A program made the position numbers and the translations under genes. This document shows, in pieces, positions 36,225 to 45,437 of a stretch of 64,000 nucleotides of DNA. The stretch comes from Flavobacterium terrisoli. GTDB lineage: Bacteria > Bacteroidota > Bacteroidia > Flavobacteriales > Flavobacteriaceae. The stretch lies in the NCBI RefSeq assembly GCF_030167905.1, contig NZ_JARGNA010000004.1, forward strand, positions 310,001 to 374,000, given 5' to 3'. The notes beneath the pieces were generated by a model, which saw nothing but the letters and a program-made list of their open reading frames with translations, was not told where the DNA came from and ran no database searches. Every line of letters starts with the position of its first letter. Position 1 is the stretch's first letter.

Positions 36225-38465
36225 ATGAACAAGTATATCTCAATTCTCGCCTTTACACTTACTACTAGTGCCATTGGTTTCTCTCAGGAAACTCAAAACA
36301 ATTTCAACGAAGAACTCTATGCAGTAAACGATACTGTAAAGAACAAAAAAGGACAAACCCTTCAGGAAGTAGTCATCATTTCCCAACAACAAAAAACTAT
36401 CGTTAAAGGTGGTAAAGCCAACATTAAGCCTTTAGATTTGCCACAAGCTACTTTTGTAATCGGAAAAGAAACCATCAAACAACAACAAATTTTAAGACTT
36501 TCTGACGCTTTGAAAAATGCCAATGGTGTTTATGTTTCCGGTGCCAGCAACGCTTCGGGAAATAACCAGGAAGAATTAGGATCAAGAGGTTTTACCTTTA
36601 GTGGTGGAAACACTTTTAAAAATGGTGTTCGTTTCAACGGTTCCTTAATCCCTGAAACCAGTTCCTTGGAAAGCATTGAAATCTTAAAAGGAAGTGCGGC
36701 GCTTTTATACGGAAACGTAGCTCCGGGCGGTATTTTAAATTTGGTTACCAAAAAACCAAGATTTGACCATGGTGGCGAATTGAGTTTCAGAGCTACTGAA
36801 TATAATTTTTTCAAACCAACCGTTGATGTTTACGGCGCGGTAAACAATAGTAATACGGTGGCTTATCGATTCATTACCAGTTACGAAAAAGGAAATAGTT
36901 TTAGAGATGAAGTACAAACGGAACGCATATATTTCAATCCGTCATTCCTATTTGATATTTCTGCAAAAACTAATATCATTGTAGAAGCTGATTATACCAA
37001 AGACAACAGAACACCCGATTTTGGTCTGGCTGCCATTGACTACAAAGTAGTTGAATTGCCAATAAACTCTTATTTAGGCTTCAATTGGGGCAGATTTAAC
37101 TCAGAACAATTGGGCTTGACTTCAACCATCTACCACGATTTGAATAAAAACTGGCAGTTAAAAGGAATCTTTTCTTACCAAGGTTACAGCACCAATTTGC
37201 TCTCAAGTTTGAGACCAAATGCCGGAGTGAATGATCCTACTGTGAGTCCAAACAATTTGGTTCAAGCCAATGGGGATTGGAGAAGAGGTGTTCAAAAAAA
37301 CGACTCTGAGCAGGAATACAGCTTGGTTGAAGTAGATTTAACAGGAACTTTCAAAACCTGGAAATTAAAGCACAGTCTGCTTTTTGGAGCCGATGCCGAT
37401 CAAAGCAACACTACAACTTTGGCTTATAAAAACATCAATCATTACGATTATATAAACATCTATAATCCTAAAGTAACTTTTAACAGAAATTCAGCTTATG
37501 CCAATACCATTGTGCCAATAATGGATAAAAATACCAACACTTTAGCTAATGTAAAAAGGGCTGGTTTTTATTTCCAGGATTTGATTGAAGTTACCCAAAA
37601 AGTAAAAGTTTTGGCCGGTTTGCGCTATAGTTATCTGGAAAACACTACCAGCGCATTTACTTTTTCGGCAACGCCAGCACCAGCCAATGTTACAGAAACA
37701 CACGACAATATTTTTTCTCCTAAAGTAGGTTTGGTATTCCAACCCATAAAAACAAGTTCTATTTTTGCCAGCTATTCTGATTCATTCGTATTGAATACCG
37801 GAACCGACAGAAACCTAAAGGCGCTGCCACATTCCACTATTGATCAATACGAAGTTGGGGTTAAAAATGAATTCTTCAAAGGTCATTTGGTAGCCAATCT
37901 TACTACTTATATAATTGACTATGGAAACCTGGCGCAACAAGATTTAGGTGCTCCAAATCCTAATGCAAACATCAAAGAATTGGCAGGTTCTTACCAAAGT
38001 AAAGGAGTTGAATTAGACATTACCGCTCACCACAAAGGCTTGAGAATGATTGCAGGTTACAGTTTTAATGAAACCAAATATACCAAGAGCAACATCTATA
38101 ATCCGGGAACGTATTTAAGATTTTCGCCAAAACACACCGCTAATGCCAGTGCCTTCTACACCTTTGAAAATTCTAAATTTAAAGGATTGGAATTAGGTTT
38201 GCAATCAACATATATCGGAGAAAGATTAGGAGGAAGATTGAGTCCTATCAACCCTGCTACACCTGCAGAAGCCGCCAGAAAGCCAATTCCGGTAGAAGGA
38301 TTTCTACAATTCGATGCCTCAATCGGTTATTCCATCAAAAATTTCTCTATCAGAGCCCGATTAGCTAACTTAGGAAATGTAGTGAGTTATTACGTTTACG
38401 ATGACAATACGGTAACCCCGATTGCCCCGAGAATGCTTTCAACAACATTGTCTTATAAATTCTAA
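36225..38465 (+). CDS. TonB-dependent siderophore receptor 2
   Basis: 746 aa. The signal peptide ends AIGFSQ. A TonB-box-like QEVVIISQQQ comes near residue 50, then the plug with LGSRGFTFSGG and IEILKGSAALLYGNVAPGGILNLVTKKP, a 22-strand barrel and a C-terminal TLSYKF. Siderophore class, clearly distinct from receptor 1 in sequence. The next PepSY gene starts 5 bp after its stop, making a two-gene operon under the shared operator type. Confidence 0.94.
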   Translation: MNKYISILAFTLTTSAIGFSQETQNNFNEELYAVNDTVKNKKGQTLQEVVIISQQQKTIVKGGKANIKPLDLPQATFVIGKETIKQQQILRLSDALKNANGVYVSGASNASGNNQEELGSRGFTFSGGNTFKNGVRFNGSLIPETSSLESIEILKGSAALLYGNVAPGGILNLVTKKPRFDHGGELSFRATEYNFFKPTVDVYGAVNNSNTVAYRFITSYEKGNSFRDEVQTERIYFNPSFLFDISAKTNIIVEADYTKDNRTPDFGLAAIDYKVVELPINSYLGFNWGRFNSEQLGLTSTIYHDLNKNWQLKGIFSYQGYSTNLLSSLRPNAGVNDPTVSPNNLVQANGDWRRGVQKNDSEQEYSLVEVDLTGTFKTWKLKHSLLFGADADQSNTTTLAYKNINHYDYINIYNPKVTFNRNSAYANTIVPIMDKNTNTLANVKRAGFYFQDLIEVTQKVKVLAGLRYSYLENTTSAFTFSATPAPANVTETHDNIFSPKVGLVFQPIKTSSIFASYSDSFVLNTGTDRNLKALPHSTIDQYEVGVKNEFFKGHLVANLTTYIIDYGNLAQQDLGAPNPNANIKELAGSYQSKGVELDITAHHKGLRMIAGYSFNETKYTKSNIYNPGTYLRFSPKHTANASAFYTFENSKFKGLELGLQSTYIGERLGGRLSPINPATPAEAARKPIPVEGFLQFDASIGYSIKNFSIRARLANLGNVVSYYVYDDNTVTPIAPRMLSTTLSYKF

Positions 38466-38469
38466 CAAA

Positions 38470-39018
38470 ATGAAGCAAGCCACCATCAGAAATTTACACC
38501 GTGACTTAGGTTATTTTTACATCGGTTTAATCATTTCATTTGCCTTTTCGGGTATTATGATGAACCACAGAGAAAATTGGCATCCCGAAAAATATACCGT
38601 GGAAACCAAAGCCATCGAAGTAAAATTGCCTGCCGAAGAAAAAATCAACGAACCATTTGCCGATTCATTAGGTAAAGCTTTGGGCATCGATGACAAAATT
38701 CGCCGCCACAATGTAAAGAAAGGAACGCTGAAGATTTCATTTGAAAAACACGATGTGGAAATTGACATGAAAACCGGTAAGGGAGAAATTGTTTCTTTTA
38801 GCAAAACACCGCTAATCAGTCACATGATGAAATTGCACAAAAACACTTCTAACTGGTGGATATATTACTCAGACATCTTTGGAATATCTTTAATAACCAT
38901 AGCGATTACGGGAGCAATCATGATTCCTGCCGGAAAGTTTACCTTTAAACGCAGGGGCTGGAAACTGGCCATCGCCGGATTGCTTTTTCCTCTGTTGTTT
39001 TTGTTCTTATTGGGTTAA
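38470..39018 (+). CDS. Short PepSY-associated membrane protein
   Basis: 182 aa from ATG 38470. TM segments at about 12-32 (YFYIGLIISFAFSGIMMNH), 131-153 and 160-181. The soluble middle contains a compact PepSY-like unit (KGTLKISFEKHDVEIDMKTGKGEI). His residues in LHRDLGYF and MMKLHKNTSNWW fit membrane haem or metal ligands. It is a half-length version of the PepSY protein at 34921, translationally close to receptor 2, and probably assists siderophore iron release. Confidence 0.87.
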   Translation: MKQATIRNLHRDLGYFYIGLIISFAFSGIMMNHRENWHPEKYTVETKAIEVKLPAEEKINEPFADSLGKALGIDDKIRRHNVKKGTLKISFEKHDVEIDMKTGKGEIVSFSKTPLISHMMKLHKNTSNWWIYYSDIFGISLITIAITGAIMIPAGKFTFKRRGWKLAIAGLLFPLLFLFLLG

Positions 39019-39027
39019 TAAGAATAC

Positions 39028-39056
39028 AAAAAGCTCCCAAATTGGGAGCTTTTTTA
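39028..39056. terminator. Bidirectional terminator
   Basis: Stem AAAAAGCTCCCAA / TTGGGAGCTTTTT between the iron operon and the convergent unknown gene pair. Confidence 0.85.
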
Positions 39057-39059
39057 TTA

Positions 39060-41342
39060 TTAACGAGCGTTGAAATAAACAGAGAAAACCTCACAATTAG
39101 ACATCATTTCATCATATTCACTTGGATACTTGGTTTTAAAATTGGAGAAAGCCTCTCGATTAACTTTTTGCAATTGTTCCCTTTCTACATAATAGTACTT
39201 TTCATATTGCTTTAATAAAAAGTATTCTTTTTCTCGAGCATCACATTTGCTAATCATATACATGCAAAGCGCTTTAAACTTTTTAGAATTAGAGTTTTGT
39301 TCCGCTTTTTGATAATACTCCTTTGCCTTGTGACAACGGTAATATTCTATGTCATCATCGTAATTGTTATCGCGGTTGGCCGTTTGGGTGATACGCTTCA
39401 TCATCCAGGAATTGCCATAATAACTCATGTTGTAATAACAATTGGCTATCAAAAAACAATCCTGATTTTTGGTGCTGTATTGCCCACGATTTACCTTTTC
39501 TTTCAATTTCATCAAGGTATGGACTACTTTGGCTTTCGTAAGATGGACTGCCGATTTTGACGGATTAAAACTCATATAACCTTTGATCCTGTAAAACGGA
39601 CTTTCATTAAATAATGGTGCATTGGTGTAATGATTCTTATCGACTTTGGAAAAATAATGATAGGCCAGCTTCAAATTATCATCACGCATGTATTTAATCC
39701 CCATTAAATCGTTAACCTTGTTTGATTCCCTTTGTAAATCACTAATCTTCCATTGGTCAAAAGATGACAATTGCTTTCCATGAATGGTATTAACCAAAGT
39801 TTGTAAATCGGTGGTAGACAATTCTGCGTCAATATACCCGTACCAATCGTAATAGAAATCATCAAACAGGGTTATTTTATTACTTCTGGATTTAAAATAA
39901 ATACCGCCATCACCTTCTATTCCTTCTTTGATTTTTGAAATCAAAAAAGCAGCATCAACTCTGTCTCCCAAAATTTCCAACTCTTTGGCTATACCAAAAA
40001 GAAAAGCATCGTTTTTCTGATGGTATTCATTGGTAATAACAGACTCAACCGATTTTAAAATTGTGGCTTTACCTTTAACTTGGTTTGCCGTCAAAACCAA
40101 GGCTTTTACTATATCGCATTGGCGTTTTACTTTTTCATCTTTGATTTTATTTTCAAAAGAATTGATGGTTTTCAAGGCATTGGGATAATCTTTGGTCAAA
40201 AATTCCAAATAGGATTTTGATAGCAGCCAAAACTCCTTATCATCGACAATATTAATGTTGACCGAGTTAACAAACTGAAGCAGTTTAGAAGCATAGAGTC
40301 TGTCCACTTCTACTCTATTCAGAATCCTTTCCCCATTGCTGTTTTCCCAATAGTCTTCTCTTAACGTGGGCAAATACATGGTATATGTTGGTGTCAAAAT
40401 CCAATCTTCTAACTTATTGATTTCTCTTAAAAGCAAAAAACTCAAACCCGGATTCTTGGCATCATATTGATGCACTTTGATTATATTTTCAAGGTTTTGA
40501 TCAATTCGCCGGAAAGAATACAACACGTGAATATTGGCTTTTTCTTCATCGTTTCGGGCAAATTTTAAAACATTGTCAATCGGAATATTTTTATTGAAAT
40601 ACCATTTGATATCAAACTTATTATCTGTTCCTCTGGCAAAAACCTGAGCTGCCAAATAATTCATCTTTACATTATCCGGTTCGGCATTCATTCGGTAAAA
40701 AAGTGCCCAATCATCCAGAAAATCTGTCGCTTTGAATAATTTAGTGTAGGAATCATATAAGGTTATTGTTCTTTCAGATTTACCCATATAAGACAGCAAT
40801 TTGAATATCTGATAGTAATATCTTTTCTTAATCGTCGTATTTTTTACGGTTTTGATTCTTTTGTAAGCTTCTTCAATTTTGATATCTCTCAGCTTATCTT
40901 TCACATCCGTATTGTTTTCCCATAAATCATCACTTTGCGGATTCAGTTTTTCTACTTCTTTGGCAAATAACAGATAATTGATGGTTTGGTAATCTTTCTT
41001 TTGGTATAAATACTGAATGAAACGATTCTTAGAATTGGGCGAAACCTGACTGATGTCAATCTCAAAAATCGCTTGTTTTATTTCGGTTATAGGAATTCTT
41101 TTTTGACAATGGTTGTACCACATCAAATCATTTTCGGTAACATGGTTAAGATTCGTGGTGTAATTTTCATCATAAAAGAAAGTCGAAGTATAATTGTATA
41201 TCCTAAATCCATTATACCTGAAGTTTTCCGGATTAAAAATACTATATCGAATATCTTCACCATAAGGGTAAAAATAGCAGGCAAATCCTTTGTATGGAAG
41301 GCTACTTACTAAAAGAAGTATAAAAACGAGTGAGCGTTTCAT
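39060..41342 (-). CDS. Large secreted helical-repeat protein of unknown function
   Basis: 760 aa. The signal peptide ends near YKGFA. Right after the cleavage site is CYFYPYGEDIRYSIFNPENF, an N-terminal motif I associate with conserved hypothetical Bacteroidota proteins of this type. The body is Lys/Tyr-rich and helical with TPR-like pairs (AKEYYQKAEQNSNSKKFKAL near the end). No catalytic motif and no T9SS domain. The start codon lies inside the upstream lipoprotein gene (41-bp overlap, different frame), so the two are translationally coupled and probably work together. Confidence 0.82.
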   Translation of the reverse strand: MKRSLVFILLLVSSLPYKGFACYFYPYGEDIRYSIFNPENFRYNGFRIYNYTSTFFYDENYTTNLNHVTENDLMWYNHCQKRIPITEIKQAIFEIDISQVSPNSKNRFIQYLYQKKDYQTINYLLFAKEVEKLNPQSDDLWENNTDVKDKLRDIKIEEAYKRIKTVKNTTIKKRYYYQIFKLLSYMGKSERTITLYDSYTKLFKATDFLDDWALFYRMNAEPDNVKMNYLAAQVFARGTDNKFDIKWYFNKNIPIDNVLKFARNDEEKANIHVLYSFRRIDQNLENIIKVHQYDAKNPGLSFLLLREINKLEDWILTPTYTMYLPTLREDYWENSNGERILNRVEVDRLYASKLLQFVNSVNINIVDDKEFWLLSKSYLEFLTKDYPNALKTINSFENKIKDEKVKRQCDIVKALVLTANQVKGKATILKSVESVITNEYHQKNDAFLFGIAKELEILGDRVDAAFLISKIKEGIEGDGGIYFKSRSNKITLFDDFYYDWYGYIDAELSTTDLQTLVNTIHGKQLSSFDQWKISDLQRESNKVNDLMGIKYMRDDNLKLAYHYFSKVDKNHYTNAPLFNESPFYRIKGYMSFNPSKSAVHLTKAKVVHTLMKLKEKVNRGQYSTKNQDCFLIANCYYNMSYYGNSWMMKRITQTANRDNNYDDDIEYYRCHKAKEYYQKAEQNSNSKKFKALCMYMISKCDAREKEYFLLKQYEKYYYVEREQLQKVNREAFSNFKTKYPSEYDEMMSNCEVFSVYFNAR

Positions 41343-42354
41343 AGTTGTATTTTTTTGTAATGGTTGAGTCTAAATGAAAAAGGGTTACTGTGGTTTTGGC
41401 ATCAAATTTCACCTTCTTTTTTAATTCGGAAATAGCATCGTTCACCTGATTTTGGGTTACATTTTCATATTTTATCTTATCGCCCACTCGGAAATAGACA
41501 TCATTAAACGAAGTGTCTTTTTTGATTTCAAACCACAAACCGCTTTTGCGTTCACAAGCTGCTTTTATAAAATCTTCGCTTATATTCACAAAGCTTTTAA
41601 ATTCATCATACTGATAATGATGCGCCCAGGAAAATATGGGCAAGGCAACATCTAAATGAATCGGATATTGGCCATCAACATTCAGGTAAGATTCTAATTC
41701 TTTGTTATCCAGAATAGAGTTTTTAGTCTTATCGGCAAAAGGTTGTATTAGATTATAACACATCAAAGTTGCCCGTTTTACCGGTGGAATACCCATTTTG
41801 GTTCTGTATTTATAAGGATACAAACGCAAAGTGCAACTCAACTCTTTCTTTGATAATTTGGTCAATTCTTTGAGGAAATAAAAGTAATTGTCTTTTGATT
41901 TTAAAGTCCAGTCACAATCAATCTGAATTTCAGTAAAGGCCGGATATCTGTTGAATCGGTCTTTATAATATTTTGAAACCAAATGATTGACGTTGCTGAC
42001 TAAAGTGTCTATTTCTTGTCTGCTGCTTTTTATAAAAACATCATTTTTGATAAACACGGTCGGGACAATTGCCACACTGTCAATTTTCTTTCTTTCACCA
42101 TACCAACTGACATCATAAAATTGATTTTTTGAAATCGGGATATTGCCCAGCGTTTCATCGTGTTTAACTTCAAAAAACTTAAGATATATTTTCCTGATCT
42201 TGAGCGAATCCATCATTTCCATTTCTTTGGCATTAAACCAATTTTCACTACTCTTCCAATAATAAAAAGCACGCTCAACCTTTTCAATTTTATGTTCCTT
42301 TTCACAGGACAAAAACAAACAGGAAATCAAGCCTAAAAGAAACAATTTTTTCAT
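41302..42354 (-). CDS. Lipoprotein paired with the helical-repeat protein; possible TIM-barrel hydrolase relative
   Basis: 350 aa. Lipobox LFLSC (Cys17). The mature part contains AFYYWKSS, RKIYLKFFEV and FTEIQIDCDWTLKSKDNYFYFLKEL, then CTLRLYPYKY and ATLMCYNLIQPF. This alternation of short strands and helices, with an acidic IDCDW segment, recalls DUF3142-like proteins thought to have glycoside-hydrolase-like barrels; that link is tentative. The 3' end overlaps the next gene by 41 bp. Together they look like a two-gene envelope module of unknown job. Confidence 0.8.
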   Translation of the reverse strand: MKKLFLLGLISCLFLSCEKEHKIEKVERAFYYWKSSENWFNAKEMEMMDSLKIRKIYLKFFEVKHDETLGNIPISKNQFYDVSWYGERKKIDSVAIVPTVFIKNDVFIKSSRQEIDTLVSNVNHLVSKYYKDRFNRYPAFTEIQIDCDWTLKSKDNYFYFLKELTKLSKKELSCTLRLYPYKYRTKMGIPPVKRATLMCYNLIQPFADKTKNSILDNKELESYLNVDGQYPIHLDVALPIFSWAHHYQYDEFKSFVNISEDFIKAACERKSGLWFEIKKDTSFNDVYFRVGDKIKYENVTQNQVNDAISELKKKVKFDAKTTVTLFHLDSTITKKYNYETLTRFYTSFSK

Positions 42355-42423
42355 AAAATCGAAGTTTTCAGTATAACGTAAAATTCGTATTAAAATTATA
42401 TAATTTCTTTACATATTTTGAAT

Positions 42424-42455
42424 AAAAAAAACCGCCCAAAAAGGAGCGGTTTTTA
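42424..42455 (-). terminator. Terminator of the DUF983 gene
   Basis: Hairpin AAAACCGC / GCGGTTTT with an imperfect inner stem, 18 bp after the DUF983 stop on the minus strand. Confidence 0.7.
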
Positions 42456-42472
42456 ATAGATTATAATTTGAA

Positions 42473-42835
42473 TTACATCGAATATTTTTTGAACATATAA
42501 ATCCAAATCATCCTCGAAAGCCGAATATTAAAACAACTCAACAGCACAATCACCACACCGATAATTGGGATGATTCTCAAGTCGAAAGTTTTGTCAAAAA
42601 AAAGACTCGCAATCAAATAGGTAATGATGCCCTGACCCACAGTCAATCCATAATTGACAAACATAGCGCCAAAGAAATAACCCGGTTCTTTTTCGAACTT
42701 GAAATTACAATGACTGCAATGCTCGTGCATTTTGGGAAACCCAAAGCTGAAAAAGAAACTCTTATCGGCAAACACTTTGCCTTTGTGACAATTGGGACAT
42801 TCGTTGCGGAAAATATGGTATAAGCTACTTAACAT
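42473..42835 (-). CDS. DUF983 zinc-ribbon membrane protein
   Basis: 120 aa. Two CxxC knuckles (Cys13/Cys16 in CPNC and Cys40/Cys43 in CSHC), then GYFFGAMFVNYG and two membrane helices (about 62-79 and 86-104). This is the DUF983 layout. Function unknown; in some bacteria these genes lie near cytochrome oxidase genes, but not here. Confidence 0.92.
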   Translation of the reverse strand: MLSSLYHIFRNECPNCHKGKVFADKSFFFSFGFPKMHEHCSHCNFKFEKEPGYFFGAMFVNYGLTVGQGIITYLIASLFFDKTFDLRIIPIIGVVIVLLSCFNIRLSRMIWIYMFKKYSM

Positions 42836-42849
42836 GATTAATTTTTATA

Positions 42850-42857
42850 CAAAGGTA
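42850..42857 (-). promoter_or_regulatory. -7 promoter box of the DUF983 gene
   Basis: Minus strand TACCTTTG, matching TAnnTTTG, 15 bases above the ATG. Confidence 0.55.
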
Positions 42858-42917
42858 AAAGGATTATGGTAATCAATTGTTTAGTATCTTCGCCAATAAT
42901 AGCACAATAAAGACATT

Positions 42918-43781
42918 TTGAAAAAAGAACCTATTTATAATATTGACAATTTTAAAGCTGATTTTGGCAAAAAAGAGTTGTACATCAACACTTTTAAAAA
43001 CCATTTGAAAGCACACAGTTTTATTGAAAAGCCGCACCGGCACAACTTCTATCTGTTGGTTTTGTTTACCAATGGCAGCGGCACACACGAAATTGATTTT
43101 ACGAAATACAACATTAAACCCGGAAGTTTGTTTGTGCTCCAACCGGGACAAATCCACCATTGGCAATTATCCGAAGACATTGAAGGTTATATTTTCTTTT
43201 ACTCTTCGGCAATTTACAATCTCTATTTTGGCCACAAAAAACTCGAAGATTATCCATTCTACCAATCGGTGATGAACCAACCTGAGATTGTTTTTGAACC
43301 CAATGAATTAACTGCACTTCTTCCCTATTTTGATTTGATGATTTATGAAAGCCAAACCAACACACCAAGAAAAGAAGAAAAGCTGCTGAATTTACTCGAT
43401 TGCATTCATATCGAAATTGCCCAAAAATACCTTTCCACTACAAATCATAAAACGCATTCCTATAACTACAAAATCCACCAACTAGAACACTTATTGGAAC
43501 AGTATTTCCAAACCGAAAAATCACCTTCGTTTTATGCCGGTAAAATGAATATCACACTCAAACATTTAAACAGAATCTGCAAAGACATCTTGAACCAAAC
43601 TGTGACTGAATTGATTACCAATCGTGTGATTCTGGAAGCCAAAAAACTTTTAACCAATGCTTCAAAAACTGTAAATCAAATCGCTGATACATTGGGGTTT
43701 GAGAATTATTCATATTTCACCAGACTGTTCAAAAAACAAACCGGAATAACGCCGAGTGAATTTCGGAAAAGCCTAAACTAA
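42918..43781 (+). CDS. AraC-family regulator with cupin N-terminal domain
   Basis: 287 aa. An N-terminal cupin (about 25-105: KPHRHNFYLLVLFTNGSGTHEIDF, GSLFVLQPGQIHHW) is joined to a C-terminal AraC double helix-turn-helix (NQIADTLGFENYSYFTRLFKKQTGITPSEFR). The only plausible start is TTG at 42918, since no in-frame ATG or GTG precedes the conserved cupin. It is divergent from DUF983. Ligand and targets unknown. Confidence 0.9.
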   Translation: MKKEPIYNIDNFKADFGKKELYINTFKNHLKAHSFIEKPHRHNFYLLVLFTNGSGTHEIDFTKYNIKPGSLFVLQPGQIHHWQLSEDIEGYIFFYSSAIYNLYFGHKKLEDYPFYQSVMNQPEIVFEPNELTALLPYFDLMIYESQTNTPRKEEKLLNLLDCIHIEIAQKYLSTTNHKTHSYNYKIHQLEHLLEQYFQTEKSPSFYAGKMNITLKHLNRICKDILNQTVTELITNRVILEAKKLLTNASKTVNQIADTLGFENYSYFTRLFKKQTGITPSEFRKSLN

Positions 43782-43783
43782 AA

Positions 43784-43812
43784 AACCTCGTCTATTGCTA
43801 AACGAGGCTTCT
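43784..43812. terminator. Terminator between AraC gene and pepD
   Basis: Stem AACCTCGT / ACGAGGCTT with a loop of about 10 nt; convergent genes on both sides. Confidence 0.65.
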
Positions 43813-43824
43813 ATATTCTATTTT

Positions 43825-45291
43825 CTATTTTCTCTCCGGAATACTAGCCAAAATCTCCAAATAAAACTTCCAAAACTTCTGAGAAGATTTAATCGAAGCT
43901 CTTTCGTCGGGACTGTGCGCGCCATGAATCATTGGCCCAAAAGAAATCATATCCATACCTGGATAATTCGTTCCCAAGATACCACATTCCAATCCGGCGT
44001 GACAAGCGACAACGCTTGGCTTTTCGCCGCCATTTTGTTTTTCATAAATATTAACCAAAACGTCTAATATTTCAGAGTTGACGTTTGGTGTCCAACCCGG
44101 ATAACTGCCCGAGAATTCCACTTCGCAACCAAACAATTCATAGGCCGAACGCAAACCGTTAGCCAAATCCATTTTTGAACTTTCTACTGAAGAACGCGTT
44201 AAGTTTTGGATTGAGATTTCGCCATCCTTAACAATCACACGGGCAATATTATTCGAAGTTTCCACCAAGTCGGCCATATCAGCTGACATACGGTAAACGC
44301 CATTATGCGCAGCATAAACCGAACGCAACAAACCTTCCTGAACACCTAAATCCATTACTTTTGAAGGCAAATCGCTTTTTACGATTTCAATCTCCAGCTT
44401 CGGTTCCATTGTTTTGTATTCGGTTTTGATGTCGGTAATGATTTCCTGCATGTCAAACACAAACGCTTCGTCATACATTCCGGCTACAATTACTTTGGCA
44501 ACGCTTTCCCTTGGAATCGCATTGCGCAAACTTCCACCACTGATTTCGGCTATCTGCAAACCAAAGTTCTCAAATCCGTCAAATAACAAACGGTTCATAA
44601 TTTTGTTGGCATTCCCCAACCCTTTGTTGATATCCATTCCCGAGTGTCCGCCATTCAGGCCTTTTACGGTAATCGTATAACCCACAGAACCTTCCGGAGT
44701 TTCTTCTTCATTATAACTTCTGGTCGCCGTTACGTCAATTCCACCAGCACAACCGATATCTATTTCGTCATCTTCTTCCGTATCCAAATTCAACAGGATT
44801 TCACCTTTCAAAATACCACCTTTTAAGTTCAAAGCTCCGGTCATTCCGGTTTCTTCATCTATCGTAAACAACGCGTCAATCGCAGGATGCGGAATATCTT
44901 TGCTTTCCAGAACCGCCATAATCGCCGCTACACCTAAGCCGTTATCAGCACCAAGCGTTGTTCCTTTCGCACGAACCCAGTCGCCATCCACATACATGTC
45001 GATGCCTTGGGTTAAAAAGTCAAAATCAGTATCATTATTTTTTTGGTGCACCATATCCAAATGGCCTTGCAGCACAACGGTTTTACGGTTTTCCATGCCC
45101 GGAGTGGCCGGTTTGCGGATGATTACGTTTCGGATGTCGTCTTCAAAAGTTTCCAATCCCAAACTTTTTCCGAAGTTTTTCATGAATTCAATCACGCGTT
45201 CCTCTTTTTTGGACGGACGAGGCACCGCATTTAAATCGGCGAATTTGTTCCAAAGTGCTTTTGGTTCAAGATTTCTAATTTCCTGGCTCAT
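43825..45291 (-). CDS. pepD: Aminoacyl-histidine dipeptidase (M20)
   Basis: 488 aa, the length of PepD/carnosinase-type M20 enzymes. Metal-site motifs: VVLQGHLDMVHQK (His and Asp), GTTLGADNGLGVA (bridging Asp), ALFTIDEETGMTGA (catalytic Glu pair) and a C-terminal HGAHSPDERAS. The dimerisation lid lies between (GGHSGMDINKG). Cytosolic two-zinc dipeptidase. Two overlapping -7-like boxes precede it at 45320-45335. Confidence 0.94.
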   Translation of the reverse strand: MSQEIRNLEPKALWNKFADLNAVPRPSKKEERVIEFMKNFGKSLGLETFEDDIRNVIIRKPATPGMENRKTVVLQGHLDMVHQKNNDTDFDFLTQGIDMYVDGDWVRAKGTTLGADNGLGVAAIMAVLESKDIPHPAIDALFTIDEETGMTGALNLKGGILKGEILLNLDTEEDDEIDIGCAGGIDVTATRSYNEEETPEGSVGYTITVKGLNGGHSGMDINKGLGNANKIMNRLLFDGFENFGLQIAEISGGSLRNAIPRESVAKVIVAGMYDEAFVFDMQEIITDIKTEYKTMEPKLEIEIVKSDLPSKVMDLGVQEGLLRSVYAAHNGVYRMSADMADLVETSNNIARVIVKDGEISIQNLTRSSVESSKMDLANGLRSAYELFGCEVEFSGSYPGWTPNVNSEILDVLVNIYEKQNGGEKPSVVACHAGLECGILGTNYPGMDMISFGPMIHGAHSPDERASIKSSQKFWKFYLEILASIPERK

Positions 45292-45319
45292 TATAGTTGT
45301 ATTTTTAAATGTCGAGGCA

Positions 45320-45335
45320 CAAAGTTACAAAGTTA
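45320..45335 (-). promoter_or_regulatory. Tandem -7 boxes upstream of pepD
   Basis: Minus strand TAACTTTG appears twice back to back (45320-45327 and 45328-45335), both matching TAnnTTTG. The one nearer the gene gives a leader of about 20 nt. Confidence 0.5.
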
Positions 45336-45338
45336 GCC

Positions 45339-45383
45339 CGTCAGTTCGAGTGATTTTTATGAAATAAAAATTGTATCGAGAAC
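45339..45383. repeat. REP-like hairpin unit
   Basis: GTCAGTTCGAGTGATTTTTAT and ATAAAAATTGTATCGAGAAC form an imperfect palindrome around GAA. Like the unit at 3636-3707 it opens with GTCA-TTCGA, and it is intergenic without an ORF. Confidence 0.55.
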
Positions 45384-45437
45384 AAGCTAATAAATTCCTT
45401 TCCAAATTGAATTGTGATTATATTTACATTTTAAAAA

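Noticed and set aside
42873..43368. Minus-strand frames opposite the AraC-cupin gene
   Set aside because: No conserved domain, no promoter, fully inside a well-supported gene on the other strand.
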